The position numbers and the translations under genes were made by a program. Below are positions 1 through 9,023 of a stretch of 60,685 nt of DNA, in pieces. The notes beneath the pieces are model-generated. The model ran no database searches. It was given only the letters and a program-made list of their open reading frames with translations, and had not been told where the DNA came from. Position 1 is the stretch's first letter. The number at the start of each line of letters is the position of its first letter. This DNA is from Actinokineospora auranticolor. GTDB lineage: Bacteria > Actinomycetota > Actinomycetes > Mycobacteriales > Pseudonocardiaceae. The stretch is from assembly GCF_002934265.1 (NCBI RefSeq), contig NZ_PTIX01000038.1:1-60685 (forward strand), written 5' to 3'.

Positions 1-144
1 CCGCCAACACACCCAACGAGATCCGATCGGTCAACCGAACAACCGACGAATCAACGACACCACCACGAACCTGCACCACGCGAGCCACCCGAAAATAATA
101 GCAGCTCCTTGCTTAAGTTAGTGGCATTGGGCCGGAGGCGTGCC
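1..144. other. Left-edge non-coding stretch
   Basis: No convincing gene is visible. The stretch lies downstream of the stop of the minus-strand HEAT-repeat gene. I see no clear hairpin with a T-run that would act as its terminator. Confidence 0.4.
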
Positions 145-1974
145 CTACCCCACCAACCGCCCCGCGATCGCGCGCAGTTCCTCGTCCTCGGCGAACGTGC
201 GCCACCCCCCGGAGCACGCCAGCCTGCGCGGGTTGTCCAGCACCGCACGCGCGACGTCACGCACCCGCTCCGCCCGCTCGCCCGCGTCCGCCAACACCCG
301 CAAAGCCGTCACCCGGACAGGCAAGTACGCCCCCGCCCCCAACGGCTCGACAACCTCAGCCAGCACCGGCGCGACCTCCCCCGCGACCCGCCACAACGCC
401 CCCGCCGCCCGAACCGCGAGCCACTCGTCGCCGGACCGCGTGAGCGCCCGCAGCGAACCGACCGCACCAGCCGCGGCGTCCCCCAGGTCGGCGACCAAAT
501 CCAACGACTCCCCACCGGCAACGCCGCGCAACAGCACCGCCACCCCCAGTTCCGGGTCCGCGCCGGTCCGGCACAACGCCCACGCCACCGCGGGCACGTC
601 GGCCCGGTCCCGCAGTTCCAGTGCCGACTCCGCCGCACCGAGCGCGCCGATCGCCTTGGCCGCCCACGGCAGCACCCGCTCGTCCGCCGCTGCCGCCACC
701 ACAGCCGGCAAAGCCGCCGCACACCCCCAAGCCGCCACCACCGAACACAGGTTCACCGCGAGCGCGGGGTCGTCGCAGGTCGTGAGCCGCCCAGCGACCG
801 CGTCGACCAGGTCATCCGCATACGCCCGCAACGGAACCAGCACCTCATGGATCCCAGGCTGCCCCAACATATCCACCGACCGATCAAAGTGGACAGAAGA
901 ACAGGAGAACCCGAGCCGATCACCCGAAAGTCGCTCAACCAGCCCCGGCACGCACCGCGCATCCCCGAACCGCGCCAAGGCCCACACCGCCGCGTCACCG
1001 ACAGTAACTCTCCGATACCTCCCGTCGTCCTCCAGCGCCACCCGATCCGCATACCTCTCGGCCTCCCGCCCCAGGCAGGCGAGCAAAGCCGTCGCGCGGT
1101 ACCGGACCTCCGGCAAACCATCGTCGAGATGGTCGACGAGCAACGGCAACAGCGACTCCCCCGCACTCCGCCAGTCCGCGAGCACCCGCCCCGCCCGCAC
1201 AACAGTCGCCACTCGCTGGTCATCCGCGCCACCACGGCCGATCCCGATGGTGAACGCCACAGCCGCGACCTGGTCGTCCTCGACCAGCGCACCCGCCGTC
1301 CGCCAAGCATCCCCGAGCCACGCGGAGTCGCGCCACAGCCCAGCATCCGGGTCGAGCGCCGCCCGCACCAGCAGGTCGACGCGCCGCGCCGCCTCCGCAC
1401 GCTCGGCCAGCGCGTACAGGGCCGCCAAGCGGACGTGGAGATCATCATCAGCCAGCAACACCGCCAGCTCGGCACTCGACCACCCCAGCGCCACGACCAG
1501 GTCCCACCGGGTCACCCGATCCGCCTCGACCAGCCACCGCGCACGCAGCGCCGCGACCGCCTCCGGATGACGAATCCCTTTCGCCACAACAACTATCGCC
1601 GCCCGGCGCACCCCCGGATCCGGATCCGCCAGCAGCGCGAGCAACCCCGCCCGCGCGGCGTCGAGCGCGGCCCACCACGCCGGGTCGACGAACTCCGGCT
1701 CCGCGACGTGGGCCTCGGCCGCGATGGTGGCGATCACCTCCACCACGTCCGCCCGGTGGTTCGCGGCACCGCGCGCGAGGTCGACCAGCGCGGGCAGCGC
1801 GGCTGGAGCCGCCGAACAAATCCAGCCACCCTGGTGGTACAGGAGGTTGGACACCTCCTCAAGCGCCGCCCCCGCCACATCGGAATCCAGGTCACCACAC
1901 TGACTCAGCAGCCCCGGAATGTCCGACGCCGCACCATAGTTGTGTCGCAACGCGGACCAGTCGACGTCCCCCAT
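145..1974 (-). CDS. HEAT-repeat protein
   Basis: A 609-aa soluble protein built almost entirely of short Ala/Leu/Asp-rich helical pairs typical of HEAT/Armadillo scaffolds, for example around residues 15-45, 60-100 and 110-160. There is no signal peptide or membrane segment and no enzymatic motif. The start ATG at 1974 is chosen because the neighbouring upstream gene stops at 1985, only 10 nt away, while longer in-frame starts overlap that gene. The pair is probably one operon. HEAT proteins of this type act as protein-binding scaffolds and are common beside toxin-immunity genes in actinomycetes. The immunity reading rests only on the neighbour, whose C-terminus looks like an Imm33/DUF2185 domain. 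Confidence 0.75.
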   Translation of the reverse strand: MGDVDWSALRHNYGAASDIPGLLSQCGDLDSDVAGAALEEVSNLLYHQGGWICSAAPAALPALVDLARGAANHRADVVEVIATIAAEAHVAEPEFVDPAWWAALDAARAGLLALLADPDPGVRRAAIVVVAKGIRHPEAVAALRARWLVEADRVTRWDLVVALGWSSAELAVLLADDDLHVRLAALYALAERAEAARRVDLLVRAALDPDAGLWRDSAWLGDAWRTAGALVEDDQVAAVAFTIGIGRGGADDQRVATVVRAGRVLADWRSAGESLLPLLVDHLDDGLPEVRYRATALLACLGREAERYADRVALEDDGRYRRVTVGDAAVWALARFGDARCVPGLVERLSGDRLGFSCSSVHFDRSVDMLGQPGIHEVLVPLRAYADDLVDAVAGRLTTCDDPALAVNLCSVVAAWGCAAALPAVVAAAADERVLPWAAKAIGALGAAESALELRDRADVPAVAWALCRTGADPELGVAVLLRGVAGGESLDLVADLGDAAAGAVGSLRALTRSGDEWLAVRAAGALWRVAGEVAPVLAEVVEPLGAGAYLPVRVTALRVLADAGERAERVRDVARAVLDNPRRLACSGGWRTFAEDEELRAIAGRLVG

Positions 1975-1984
1975 GGCACCAACC

Positions 1985-3325
1985 CTACGACGACTCCGGA
2001 ACAGGCACGAAGACACCACCGCGGCGTTCGAACTCAGCGGGGGCAGCGGCGTCGAACAGCGGCTCGAGATCCGGGTCGAGCTCGATCAGCTCACGCAACG
2101 GCATGAGCACCGCGTTGCTCAGGTCATCGAGGTACTCCCTCGATTCATCACCGGCGACGACCTGCCAGCCACTGTCCCGCTCGTCAATGGGCTCATCGCG
2201 GATCAACCGCCCCGCCGGAACCCCGTCCCGCGCCACACGAGCCGTGACGATCGCTTTCTTGGCCAGGTCACCGAACCACCAACGTTCCGCTTTCCGTTGC
2301 CGTGCAACGATTTCCGGCGTGCCGAGTTCCACCCGCACCCGTAGGAGCGTGCCGTCGGCCGCCAGGTCTCGGTAGAGGGGATACATCCCGTCGCCCCAGC
2401 TGGTGAACCACCCGGTCACCTTCGCGCCACCGACCTCGATCGTCCCCGACTCCGTGAGGTTGTGGTCGGCCTGCAGGCGAATGCGGTAGTCGTCATCGTG
2501 CGGCCGGACCACAGCGCGGAACCGCAGTCCACTCCGCTGCAGCTCACCCAGTTCCCGGTGCCGCTCAGCCGCCTCCCCGCCTGCCAGGTCGACCCACGCG
2601 TACGCACTTCGATCGTCCATTTCGGATGGTTTCGGCTCCACGAGTCGCTCGAACACCGCCGCCGCGTCACCACCCCAGAACTCGACGTCGTACAACCCGT
2701 CCTCGGACACGTTCTCCCGCCAAGCGTTGAGCGCCAAGGGGTCGGCGAACATCAGCCGGGACTCGTCGACCACCACGTATCCACACTCGACAGACCGAAC
2801 CGGCTCACCCTCGGCGCACTCCACCCACACAGACCGCCACCGAGCCTCGAACTCGCCGTCGTCCATCCGCTCCCCGAGCACCCGCAACTCCCGCGCGGGC
2901 ACCCCGCGAACCGCCACCGCCCAACCCCCGGTGTACGGGACCTCGACGCCACCCGGGTCGTCGTCCAGCAGCCGCCGCACCCGCTCGAGGTGCGCCACCC
3001 GCGCCACCCTCCGCACCGACGCGTCGAGCCCGCTCTCGCGGCACACCTCCCGCACCTTCGCCACCACGGACCCGCCGTCCGCGGGCAGGTCGAACGCGAA
3101 CCGCCCCTTGACGTCCGCCAGGTCCAGCCGCCGCGCCACCGCCGCCGCGTCCGCGCCCACGATCTCGAAGTCGACCGCCGCGTTGGCCCGCGCCAACGCC
3201 TCCCCCTTCAGCAGCCCCTCCGCCAGCACGGGCGGACGGTCGCCGCACCAGTACCCGAGCAGCCCGAAGTCGACCAGCAGCAGGTCCCCGGTGGGGAAGG
3301 AGGCGGTCCCCAGCAATTCAGCCAT
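1985..3325 (-). CDS. DUF4241 / DUF2185 (Imm33-like) protein
   Basis: A 446-aa cytoplasmic protein. The first ~170 residues and the middle section look like DUF4241-type beta-rich domains (DLLLVDFGLLGYW near the start, VPYTGGWAVAVRG later). The last ~90 residues match the DUF2185/Imm33 pattern: KAIVTARVARDGVPAGRLIR, then SGWQVVAGDE, ending near GGVFVPVPE. Imm33 domains are immunity proteins of polymorphic toxin systems, so this may be a multi-domain immunity protein, although no toxin gene is visible nearby. ATG 3325 and ATG 3343 are both possible starts. It sits 10 nt upstream of the HEAT gene, which suggests co-transcription. Domain naming is from memory of the families and should be treated as moderate. 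Confidence 0.65.
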   Translation of the reverse strand: MAELLGTASFPTGDLLLVDFGLLGYWCGDRPPVLAEGLLKGEALARANAAVDFEIVGADAAAVARRLDLADVKGRFAFDLPADGGSVVAKVREVCRESGLDASVRRVARVAHLERVRRLLDDDPGGVEVPYTGGWAVAVRGVPARELRVLGERMDDGEFEARWRSVWVECAEGEPVRSVECGYVVVDESRLMFADPLALNAWRENVSEDGLYDVEFWGGDAAAVFERLVEPKPSEMDDRSAYAWVDLAGGEAAERHRELGELQRSGLRFRAVVRPHDDDYRIRLQADHNLTESGTIEVGGAKVTGWFTSWGDGMYPLYRDLAADGTLLRVRVELGTPEIVARQRKAERWWFGDLAKKAIVTARVARDGVPAGRLIRDEPIDERDSGWQVVAGDESREYLDDLSNAVLMPLRELIELDPDLEPLFDAAAPAEFERRGGVFVPVPESS

Positions 3326-3359
3326 GCCGCCATCCAACCCCATACCACCGACAACGCCG

Positions 3360-3731
3360 CTAGACGACCTCGCGACCACTCGCGGTCGCGTCCGGCACCG
3401 CCTCGCTGACGTCCCAGTGCTCGACGATCAGCCCTTCCGCGACGCGGAAGATGTCGACCACGGCCACACCACGCGCCCCCGGCTCCGGCGCGAAGTGGGA
3501 ATGCGCGGCCACCAGGTCGGCTTCGGCGACGGTCCGCTCGACGGTGAAACGCATCCCGGGCAACTGCGCCCGGGTCCCGTCGATGAACTCGACCAGCGCG
3601 GCGCGGCCGTCCGGGGGGTTGGGGTTGTGCTGCGCGAGGTCTTCGGCGGGGTAGTCGGCGGCCAGGTCGGTGCGACCCCGGTTCCACACGGTCTCCAGGT
3701 ACTCGGCGACCAGTTCGGTCTTGGTGCGCAT
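3360..3731 (-). CDS. SnoaL-like / NTF2-fold protein
   Basis: A 123-aa protein with the SnoaL-like pattern: an N-terminal helix (ELVAEYLETVWNRG), a QHNPNPPDG segment where polyketide cyclases carry a substrate-facing loop, and the closing DIFRVAEGLIVEHWDV motif (function as ester cyclase or small-molecule isomerase is possible but not provable). The start ATG at 3731 is preceded by AAAGGG at good spacing; a GTG at 3746 is less likely. It ends about 35 nt before the immunity-like gene and starts just inside the 3' end of the MFS pseudogene, so all these minus-strand genes could be one transcript. Confidence 0.75.
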   Translation of the reverse strand: MRTKTELVAEYLETVWNRGRTDLAADYPAEDLAQHNPNPPDGRAALVEFIDGTRAQLPGMRFTVERTVAEADLVAAHSHFAPEPGARGVAVVDIFRVAEGLIVEHWDVSEAVPDATASGREVV

Positions 3732-3742
3732 GACTTTCCCTT

Positions 3743-4900
3743 TCACAGCGGGTGACTCGAGTTGATCCGCCGAGCGGAGACCAGGTGCGCGACACCCGCC
3801 ACAGCGGCGGGAACCAGGCCGAACGCGGACAGGGCCTTGGGATCGAACGAAGACAGGAGCGCACTGCCGAGGAAACTCCCGAGGCTGATACCGGTGTGGA
3901 GACTGGAAGCGTTGAGCGCCAAGAGAATCACACGATACTCGGGTAACAGCGCCACCAGCCGGGCTTGCTGCGGGGCATGGTAGAGCTGACTGAAGAACGC
4001 CCAGAAGCCGAACAGCGCCAGGATGGTCGTCGTCGTACCGGGCAAGACAGACAAGAGTCCGAATGCGACAGCAAAGCCGCTGAGGGCGCCCCTACGGTCT
4101 TGGGGCCGCCAAACCTTTCGCACGAAGGCGCACCCGCCGCGTTGCCAACCACACCGAGCACGCCGAACGCGAACAGGACCAAGGCGACCGCCGCCGCGGA
4201 TCCGGACCGGGCCGTCACATACGCACCCGCGACTCCATAGACGATGAACTGCGCCGTCATGAACAACATCGTCGTGACCACCATCGCAGCAGCACCGGGA
4301 GTGGTCACGACACGTCACTAGGCCACAATGGACGGCCGCGTTCCCCGGCCCGTGCGAGGCAGCAGCGCGCGCACCAACAGCAGTGCGACCGCTGCGGGCA
4401 CCGCGACCCCGCCGAGCGCCGCCCGCCAACCGACCAGGGACCCCAGGTACGAGGCGAGCGGCACACCGAGGACGGCAGCGGCCGTCATGCCGGAGAACAC
4501 CCACCGTGGCCAGCGCCCGAGCCCGGCGCTCCTCGGGGACGACCAGCGACGCGACCGCCGAGGAGTTGGGCGCGTAGACCGCTCCCCCGAGCGCAGCGAC
4601 CACGCGAGCGCCGACGAGCAGGCCGTAGTTCGGGGCGCGCGCGGTGGCGACACCACCCGCGGTCAGCAGCGCGAGCCCCAGCACCAGCCCGGCGCGCCGG
4701 TCCAGACCGCCGAGCAGCGTCGGCGCGACCGGCGCGGCGACCGCGAAGGTCAGCGCGAACACGCTGACCAGCAGTCCGATGTCGGCCGGGTCGACGCGGA
4801 GTTCGGCGCTCATCGGCCCGCTCAGCCCGATGAGCGCCAGCGACATCGTGCCGAAGGCGAAGTACCCCAGGGCCGCCGCCACCAAGGCGGGTCGAGCCAT
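3743..4900 (-). pseudogene. MFS transporter, decayed by frameshifts and a stop
   Basis: The frame opens with a normal major facilitator N-terminus (GYFAFGTMSLALIGLSGPMS, then ADIGLLVSVFALTFAVAAPV). It loses similarity near 4500, where the hydrophobic continuation (MTAAAVLGVPLASYLGSLVG) moves to another frame. That frame meets a TAG at 4318-4320, resumes with MVVTTMLFMTAQFIVYGVAG, and near 4100 the original frame takes over again (FAVAFGLLSVLPGTTTTILA) to the end. At least two frameshifts and one nonsense codon are needed to rebuild a 12-helix DHA1-type drug exporter. It is divergent from the TetR gene, the classic repressor/efflux pair, so the pump is lost while its likely repressor survives. 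Confidence 0.8.
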
Positions 4901-4930
4901 GCCGTTCTTTTCAATATGAGACGTTGCGTA

Positions 4931-4965
4931 TTGACAATTACCATACGGTACGTCGCGGATGTCAA
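4931..4965. promoter_or_regulatory. Divergent promoter and TetR operator candidate
   Basis: On the minus strand a consensus -35 TTGACA (4965-4960) and GGTAAT (4942-4937) are separated by exactly 17 bp and would drive the MFS gene. The spacer holds the imperfect palindrome TACCATACGGTA (4939-4950), a plausible TetR-family operator. On the plus strand another TTGACA lies at 4931-4936, but I see no good -10 partner. Confidence 0.5.
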
Positions 4966-4983
4966 GGAGCTACGCTCACGACC

Positions 4984-5559
4984 ATGCCCGGACGCCCCCG
5001 CGACCCCGCCCTCGACGCGGCGATCCTGCGCGCGACCTTCGAGTTCGTCGAGGAGGAGGGCTACCGGCGGCTGAGCATCGAGGGCATCGCGGCGCGCAGC
5101 GGCGTGCACAAGCAGGCCATCTACCGGCGGTACCGGAGCAAGGGCGAGCTGGTCCTGGCCGCCCTGGGCCGCTTCGCCGCCGAGCGCCTGCCCACCCCGG
5201 ACACCGGTTCGCTGCGCGACGACCTGGTGACCCTGCTGACCGCCACGTTCGCCGCCCAGCGGGGTGCGAGCGGCCAGCTCAACCGGGCGCTGGCGGTGGA
5301 GGCGCTGCAGGACGAGCGGTTCGCGGCGCGGCTGTGGACCGAGTTGATCGAACCGCGCCGCGCCGTCGTGCGGGCGATGATCGACCGCGCCGCCGAGCGC
5401 GGGGAGATCACCGGGGCGAACCCGGACTTCTTCGTGGACCTCGTCTACGGCCCCATGTGGTACCGACTGCTGTTCGACATCCCCGCCCTCGACGACTCCT
5501 ACGCGGCCCGCCTCGCCGACACCGTCCTCGCCGCCGCCCGCGGCCCCCGCACCGCCTGA
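4984..5559 (+). CDS. TetR/AcrR family transcriptional regulator
   Basis: A 191-aa protein. The N-terminal HTH (residues about 8-55) has the family pattern: AILRATFEFVEEEGYRRLSI, then GIAARSGVHKQAIYRRYRSK with the recognition helix near residues 38-47. The C-terminal half is the helical ligand/dimer domain, ending FFVDLVYGPMWYRLLF as in TetR_C_11-type members. ATG 4984 is chosen because MPGRPRDP is the usual start of these proteins and AAGGAG lies upstream at 4964-4969, although its 14-nt spacing is long. It is divergent from the decayed MFS exporter, which it presumably once repressed. No autoregulation can be proven. Confidence 0.9.
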   Translation: MPGRPRDPALDAAILRATFEFVEEEGYRRLSIEGIAARSGVHKQAIYRRYRSKGELVLAALGRFAAERLPTPDTGSLRDDLVTLLTATFAAQRGASGQLNRALAVEALQDERFAARLWTELIEPRRAVVRAMIDRAAERGEITGANPDFFVDLVYGPMWYRLLFDIPALDDSYAARLADTVLAAARGPRTA

Positions 5560-5566
5560 CCCCGAT

Positions 5567-5581
5567 GCGGCAGACTGCCGC
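5567..5581. promoter_or_regulatory. 15-bp palindrome before the YciI gene
   Basis: GCGGCAG-a-CTGCCGC is a perfect inverted repeat with a single central base. It ends 2 nt before the ATG of the next gene and begins 7 nt after the TetR stop. It could be an operator or an mRNA hairpin covering the ribosome site. There is no terminator-like T-run. Confidence 0.3.
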
Positions 5582-5583
5582 GC

Positions 5584-6129
5584 ATGGAGTTCTTCTGCTA
5601 CCACCGCGACCGCGCGGGCTCACTGGCGCTTCGCGAAGAGTTGCTGGAAGCCCACTGGTCCTACATGGACGGATACGCGGCCGAGATGATCGCGCGCGGC
5701 CCGACCCTCGCCGACGACCTGGACACCCCGACCGGCAGCGTCCACATCCTCGACCTGCCCACCCCCACCGCCGCGCACGACTTCGCCATGAACGAGCCCA
5801 ACTACCAGGCGGGCGCCTACCGGGACGTGATGCTGCGCCGCTGGCGGAACACCCTGGGCCGCACGATGTGGGACTTCCCCGGCGGGCGGGAGGGCGGCAA
5901 CCGGTACCTGGTCCTCGGCCTTGGCGCGGGAGAGCCCGCCGACCTCACCCCGCCCGCCGACCACGACCTGATCGCCCACGGCCCCCTCCTGGCCGACGAC
6001 GGCACCACCTGGCTGGGCACCGCCACCCTCCTCCGCGCCCCGGACGCGGCCACGGCGCGCACCGCCCTCACCGCCGACCGCTACGCGGGCGTCGAGGTCC
6101 ACAACTGGTGCTTCGGCGGCCGGGTCTGA
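5584..6129 (+). CDS. YciI-like protein
   Basis: A 181-aa protein with two halves. The N-terminal ~95 residues look like a YCII domain (MEFFCYHRDRAGSLALREEL, HWSYMDGYAAEMIARGPTL, then GSVHILDLP), and the C-terminal half repeats the same logic (ADHDLIAHGPLLADDGTTWL, then ATLLRAPD). YCII proteins are small ferredoxin-like-fold putative enzymes with a conserved His/Asp site; here H24 and D28 are candidates. The function is unknown. It starts 25 nt after the TetR stop on the same strand and could be the second gene of that transcript. Confidence 0.7.
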   Translation: MEFFCYHRDRAGSLALREELLEAHWSYMDGYAAEMIARGPTLADDLDTPTGSVHILDLPTPTAAHDFAMNEPNYQAGAYRDVMLRRWRNTLGRTMWDFPGGREGGNRYLVLGLGAGEPADLTPPADHDLIAHGPLLADDGTTWLGTATLLRAPDAATARTALTADRYAGVEVHNWCFGGRV

Positions 6130-6133
6130 CCGG

Positions 6134-7062
6134 CTAGATGAGGGCGATGGTCCGACAGCCGAGGAGCCGGTTCTGCCCCGGCGTACCGGGTGCGTTGATG
6201 CCGTAGGCGCAGACGTCGTAGGTACCGGGCACGATCCCGCCGCGGGTGACGGCGAAGCCGTGCGCACTCCCGCTGGCGGGTGCTCGGCAGCGACGTCCGG
6301 CCGGTCGAGGTCGGCGGTGGTCGCCACACCGTGGTTGGGCGTCACGTAGGCGTGCACCGCGATGGGCGAGCTCGTGTCCGGGTCGATCGCCCACCCGGTG
6401 AAGCGAACACCGGCGCCGTCCTGGCGGACTCCCTCGAGGTTGCCGATCGGGCTCTGCGTGAGGGTGACGCTCCGACACCCCAACAACACGTCCTGCCCGG
6501 GCGTGCCCGGCGCGTTGATCGCGTACGCGTTGTACGTGCCCTCGACGATCCCACTGCGCGTCACGTCGAATCCGTGACCGGCTCCGCTGATCGGGTTCTC
6601 GGCACCGACGTCCGGTCGATCGAGGCCCGCCACGGTCGGCACGCCGTGGTCGGGGGTGACGTACGCGTGGACCTCGATCGGCGCACTCGTGTCCGGGTCG
6701 ATCGCCCACCCGCGGAACCGCACACCTGTGCCGTTCTGCGACGTTGCCTCAAAGTTGCCGATCGGGCTCTGCGTGAGAGTGATGCTCCGACACCCCAACT
6801 GCGTGTTCTGCCCCGGCGTCCCCGGCGCGTTGATCGCGTACGCGCACACGTTGTACGTGCCGCCGACGATCCCGCCGCGCGTCACGTCGAAGCCGTGCGC
6901 GCCAACGTCGCCGCGCTGGAGGTTCGCGGTGGTGGGGACGCCGTGGTCGGGGGTCACGTAGGCGTGGACGTCGACCGGCGCGTCCGTGTCGGGGTCGCGG
7001 GCCCAGCCGCGGAAGCGGACGCCGGTCCCGTTCTGCGAAGTCACCTCGAGGTTGCCGATCGG
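6134..7062 (-). repeat. Three tandem ~300-bp coding repeats
   Basis: Units lie at about 7062-6767, 6766-6451 and 6450-6134. Each encodes a ~100-aa beta-rich module with GWA.DPDT and HAYVTP cores, and the DNA at the junctions is nearly identical at about 6440 and 6756. The third unit carries the frameshift. Confidence 0.75.
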
Positions 7063-7452
7063 CGCTCCCGGCGCGGTGGTCTGGTCCTTGAAGTGCAGGA
7101 ACGCGGTCGGGTAGTAGCCGCCGGGGGTGAGGCGCTTCCAGTGGAACTCGCCGCCGAAGTTGTCCTCGGAGATCACGACGTAGCCGCTGCCCACCTCCTC
7201 GACGTAGGCGACGTGCCCACTGGCCCCCGACCCGCCCGAGGTGGCTCCCCACCAGGCGATCGCGCCCACCGCGGGGGTGCCGTCCACCCGCACGCCGTGC
7301 GATTGGGCCTGCCGCCCCGGACAACGCGGCGGCAGCCGAGCAGGTCCGTCCTTCGCCCCACTAGGTACGCCATTGCGTTGCCACGCGGGTAGCCCGTGTC
7401 GGCGCCGCTGCGGATCAGCCGGTGCGCAGCAGACAAGACTGTTACTCGTCAT
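6134..7452 (-). pseudogene. CHAP-type secreted protein with three tandem repeats, frameshifted
   Basis: The reading order (7452 to 6134) begins with pieces of a CHAP amidase domain. GYPRGNAMAYLVGRR is in one frame and GTPAVGAIAWWGATSG plus SGHVAYVEEVGSGYVVISED in another, so the N-terminal half is broken, and the expected catalytic GNC cysteine reads GNA. The CHAP core ends with GGYYPTAFLHFK. Three tandem ~100-residue repeats follow, each PIGN.E....G.GVRFRGWA.DPDT..PI.VHAYVTPDHGV and ending LGCRS. The last repeat needs another frameshift near 6280 to reach the natural stop at 6134. The gene would have encoded a cell-wall amidase or endopeptidase; the catalytic half is clearly decayed. Confidence 0.7.
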
Positions 7453-7464
7453 GATCGTTCGATG

Positions 7465-8166
7465 ACGATACGCGGTCGCGGGTGAATCACCCGCGACCGA
7501 TTCGGTTGGCGCCTTGTCCGGCGACGGGAACGCGCACGGAATTCGGGAGTGATCGGTTCGCCGTGATCGTCTTCACCGGATGGGGGAATGCCATGCGGTG
7601 GGCGATCAACTACCTTTGGTAGCCGAGTAGCCCGAGCGGGCACCACCCTTACCGCCAACGACCGCGCGAATTCTCGGAGGGGACCACCACCCGTCGGAGC
7701 ACGGAGTTCGAATGGAGGACATTTGCCGGTCTTCCTTTCACTCGGAAGGATGTATCGTTGCGGAGCGCGACGGTGGAGATCGGCGTGGGCCGCGCCGGTA
7801 ACGGCCTCGCGCGGCGGAGCGACCTAGTGCGTGTCCTGCCACAGGACGAAGGACGGGTCGGCGGGAGGGGCAACTCCCACCGACCCGCGTGGCCCCGCAC
7901 CCGGCGGTGGGGGACCGATCCCGCGCGTGCCACGACACGGGAACCGAGGAGCCGCGTCCCCGCGCCGGGGCGTGGCTTTTCCATCTTCCGTGATACCTGA
8001 GAGCCAACCCGGCTACCAGGCCAGGTGGCAAGTCCCTATTTCACCGTCGGGTTTCAGGTGATCGTGGATCACCATAACAGCGAGTAGCGTGATTCGGCGG
8101 TGCCCCCGGGTGGCGGGTTTCCCCGGGCGACGGCAGGAATGGACAATTCCTGGACAAACACGTGAC
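7465..8166. other. 700-bp intergenic region with strong hairpins
   Basis: No ORF here has convincing composition or a ribosome site. Two hairpins stand out: GTCCTG/CAGGAC at 7833-7847 (3-nt loop) and a 14-bp stem with one mismatch at 7854-7867/7874-7887. This structured segment lies between the decayed CHAP gene and the small-gene cluster. A structured RNA leader for the cell-wall gene is conceivable, but I could not match it to a known riboswitch. Confidence 0.35.
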
Positions 8167-8200
8167 GAAACCCCCGCGGCGCGCAGGCCGCGGGGGTTTC
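8167..8200 (-). terminator. Strong GC hairpin terminator
   Basis: A perfect 14-bp stem (8167-8180 with 8187-8200) and a 6-nt loop lie 12 nt past the stop of the minus-strand gene ending at 8213. The arms end in TTT/AAA, so it can work in both directions. Confidence 0.8.
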
Positions 8201-8212
8201 CCGGTTCTCCGG

Positions 8213-8587
8213 TCAGGGGCGAGAACCGCCTCCCCCGCGGAAGAACATGCCGGTGATGGTGAGGCCCGCGCCGAGCACCGTCGGGATGACCATGCGCATC
8301 AGCTCCTCGGCGACCCCCTGCGGCATCAGGTGCAACCAGAGCCCCAGCACCAGCGTCACGAGCGTGACCAGGAAGACCAGGCCGACGCCGAGCATGACCC
8401 GCACCTGCATGCGCATGAAGTGGCGCTGCCGCTCCAGCTCCGCGGCGCGCAGCTCCCGCTTCTCCTCGGCGGCGGTCCGCAGCTGGAACAGCTCGTGGGT
8501 GTCCACCACCGGACCGGCCCCGGCCTCCTCGGAGTCGGTCCACGTGTCCCGGTCCACCTGCTGGACGTCACCTTTCCTGTCGTCCAT
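8213..8587 (-). CDS. Small membrane protein with two TM helices
   Basis: A 124-aa protein. The N-terminal half is acidic and charged (VDRDTWTDSEEAG, then a coiled-coil-like stretch ELRAAELERQRHFMRMQ). It is followed by two hydrophobic helices: VMLGVGLVFLVTLVTLVLGL, and MVIPTVLGAGLTITGMFF near the C-terminus. No enzymatic motif is visible and I do not recognise the family. ATG 8587 is used because it overlaps by 20 nt the end of the preceding short gene (8568-8723), suggesting coupled translation. Both products carry a D-T-W-T-D motif. A strong terminator follows. Confidence 0.65.
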   Translation of the reverse strand: MDDRKGDVQQVDRDTWTDSEEAGAGPVVDTHELFQLRTAAEEKRELRAAELERQRHFMRMQVRVMLGVGLVFLVTLVTLVLGLWLHLMPQGVAEELMRMVIPTVLGAGLTITGMFFRGGGGSRP

Positions 8588-8723
8588 CACCGCTCTCCCG
8601 GTCGTCCAGCCGCACGACCGGGCTGTCGCGCACCGGCTCGGCGTCGGGATCGGGGCCGTCGGTCCAGGTGTCGTCCCAGGTGATCCAGTCCGTCCGCCGG
8701 TGCCGGTGGATGAGCTCGCGCAT
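8568..8723 (-). CDS. 51-aa acidic protein with DTWTD motif
   Basis: A small ORF starting at ATG 8723. It has a basic start (MRELIHRHRRTDW), then WDDTWTDGPDPDAEP and a charged tail. It overlaps the following gene by 20 nt. The motif and following PD.EP..D.P resemble the 50-aa protein encoded at 9482-9634. Its function is unknown. Support is the motif conservation and the coupling, not a family match. Confidence 0.45.
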   Translation of the reverse strand: MRELIHRHRRTDWITWDDTWTDGPDPDAEPVRDSPVVRLDDRESGDGRQER

Positions 8724-9023
8724 TCGCCGCCCCACCTTTCGCCAAGTGTCCGCCCGCGAAGCCCCGCAGGACTTCGCGCTACCAAGATACCAGGATCCGA
8801 CCACGTTGCGTACACGCGTGATACAGCACAAGCGTGGGAGTAATGTGGTCAGATGACACCATCCAGATGGGCCACGCGTGTTGAAAAGCTACGGCTCCGG
8901 CGGTAGGCTGGACACGTAGTCGTCACCGCAACAGTGGGCGACCGTGGGGGCAACCGCGGTCGTCCGCGCCACCGACGCACGGGCCCAGGGTCGCCCGTGC
9001 GCGCCAGGGGAGCGTGCCACCGT

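Noticed and set aside
109..2106. Long plus-strand frames antisense to the HEAT-repeat gene
   Set aside because: Arg/Pro/His-rich composition typical of shadows of a high-GC gene on the other strand; no ribosome site and no recognisable domain.
7830..8050. Possible c-di-AMP or other riboswitch upstream of the CHAP gene
   Set aside because: Strong hairpins are present but I could not match conserved riboswitch blocks by eye on either strand; a covariance-model search would decide.
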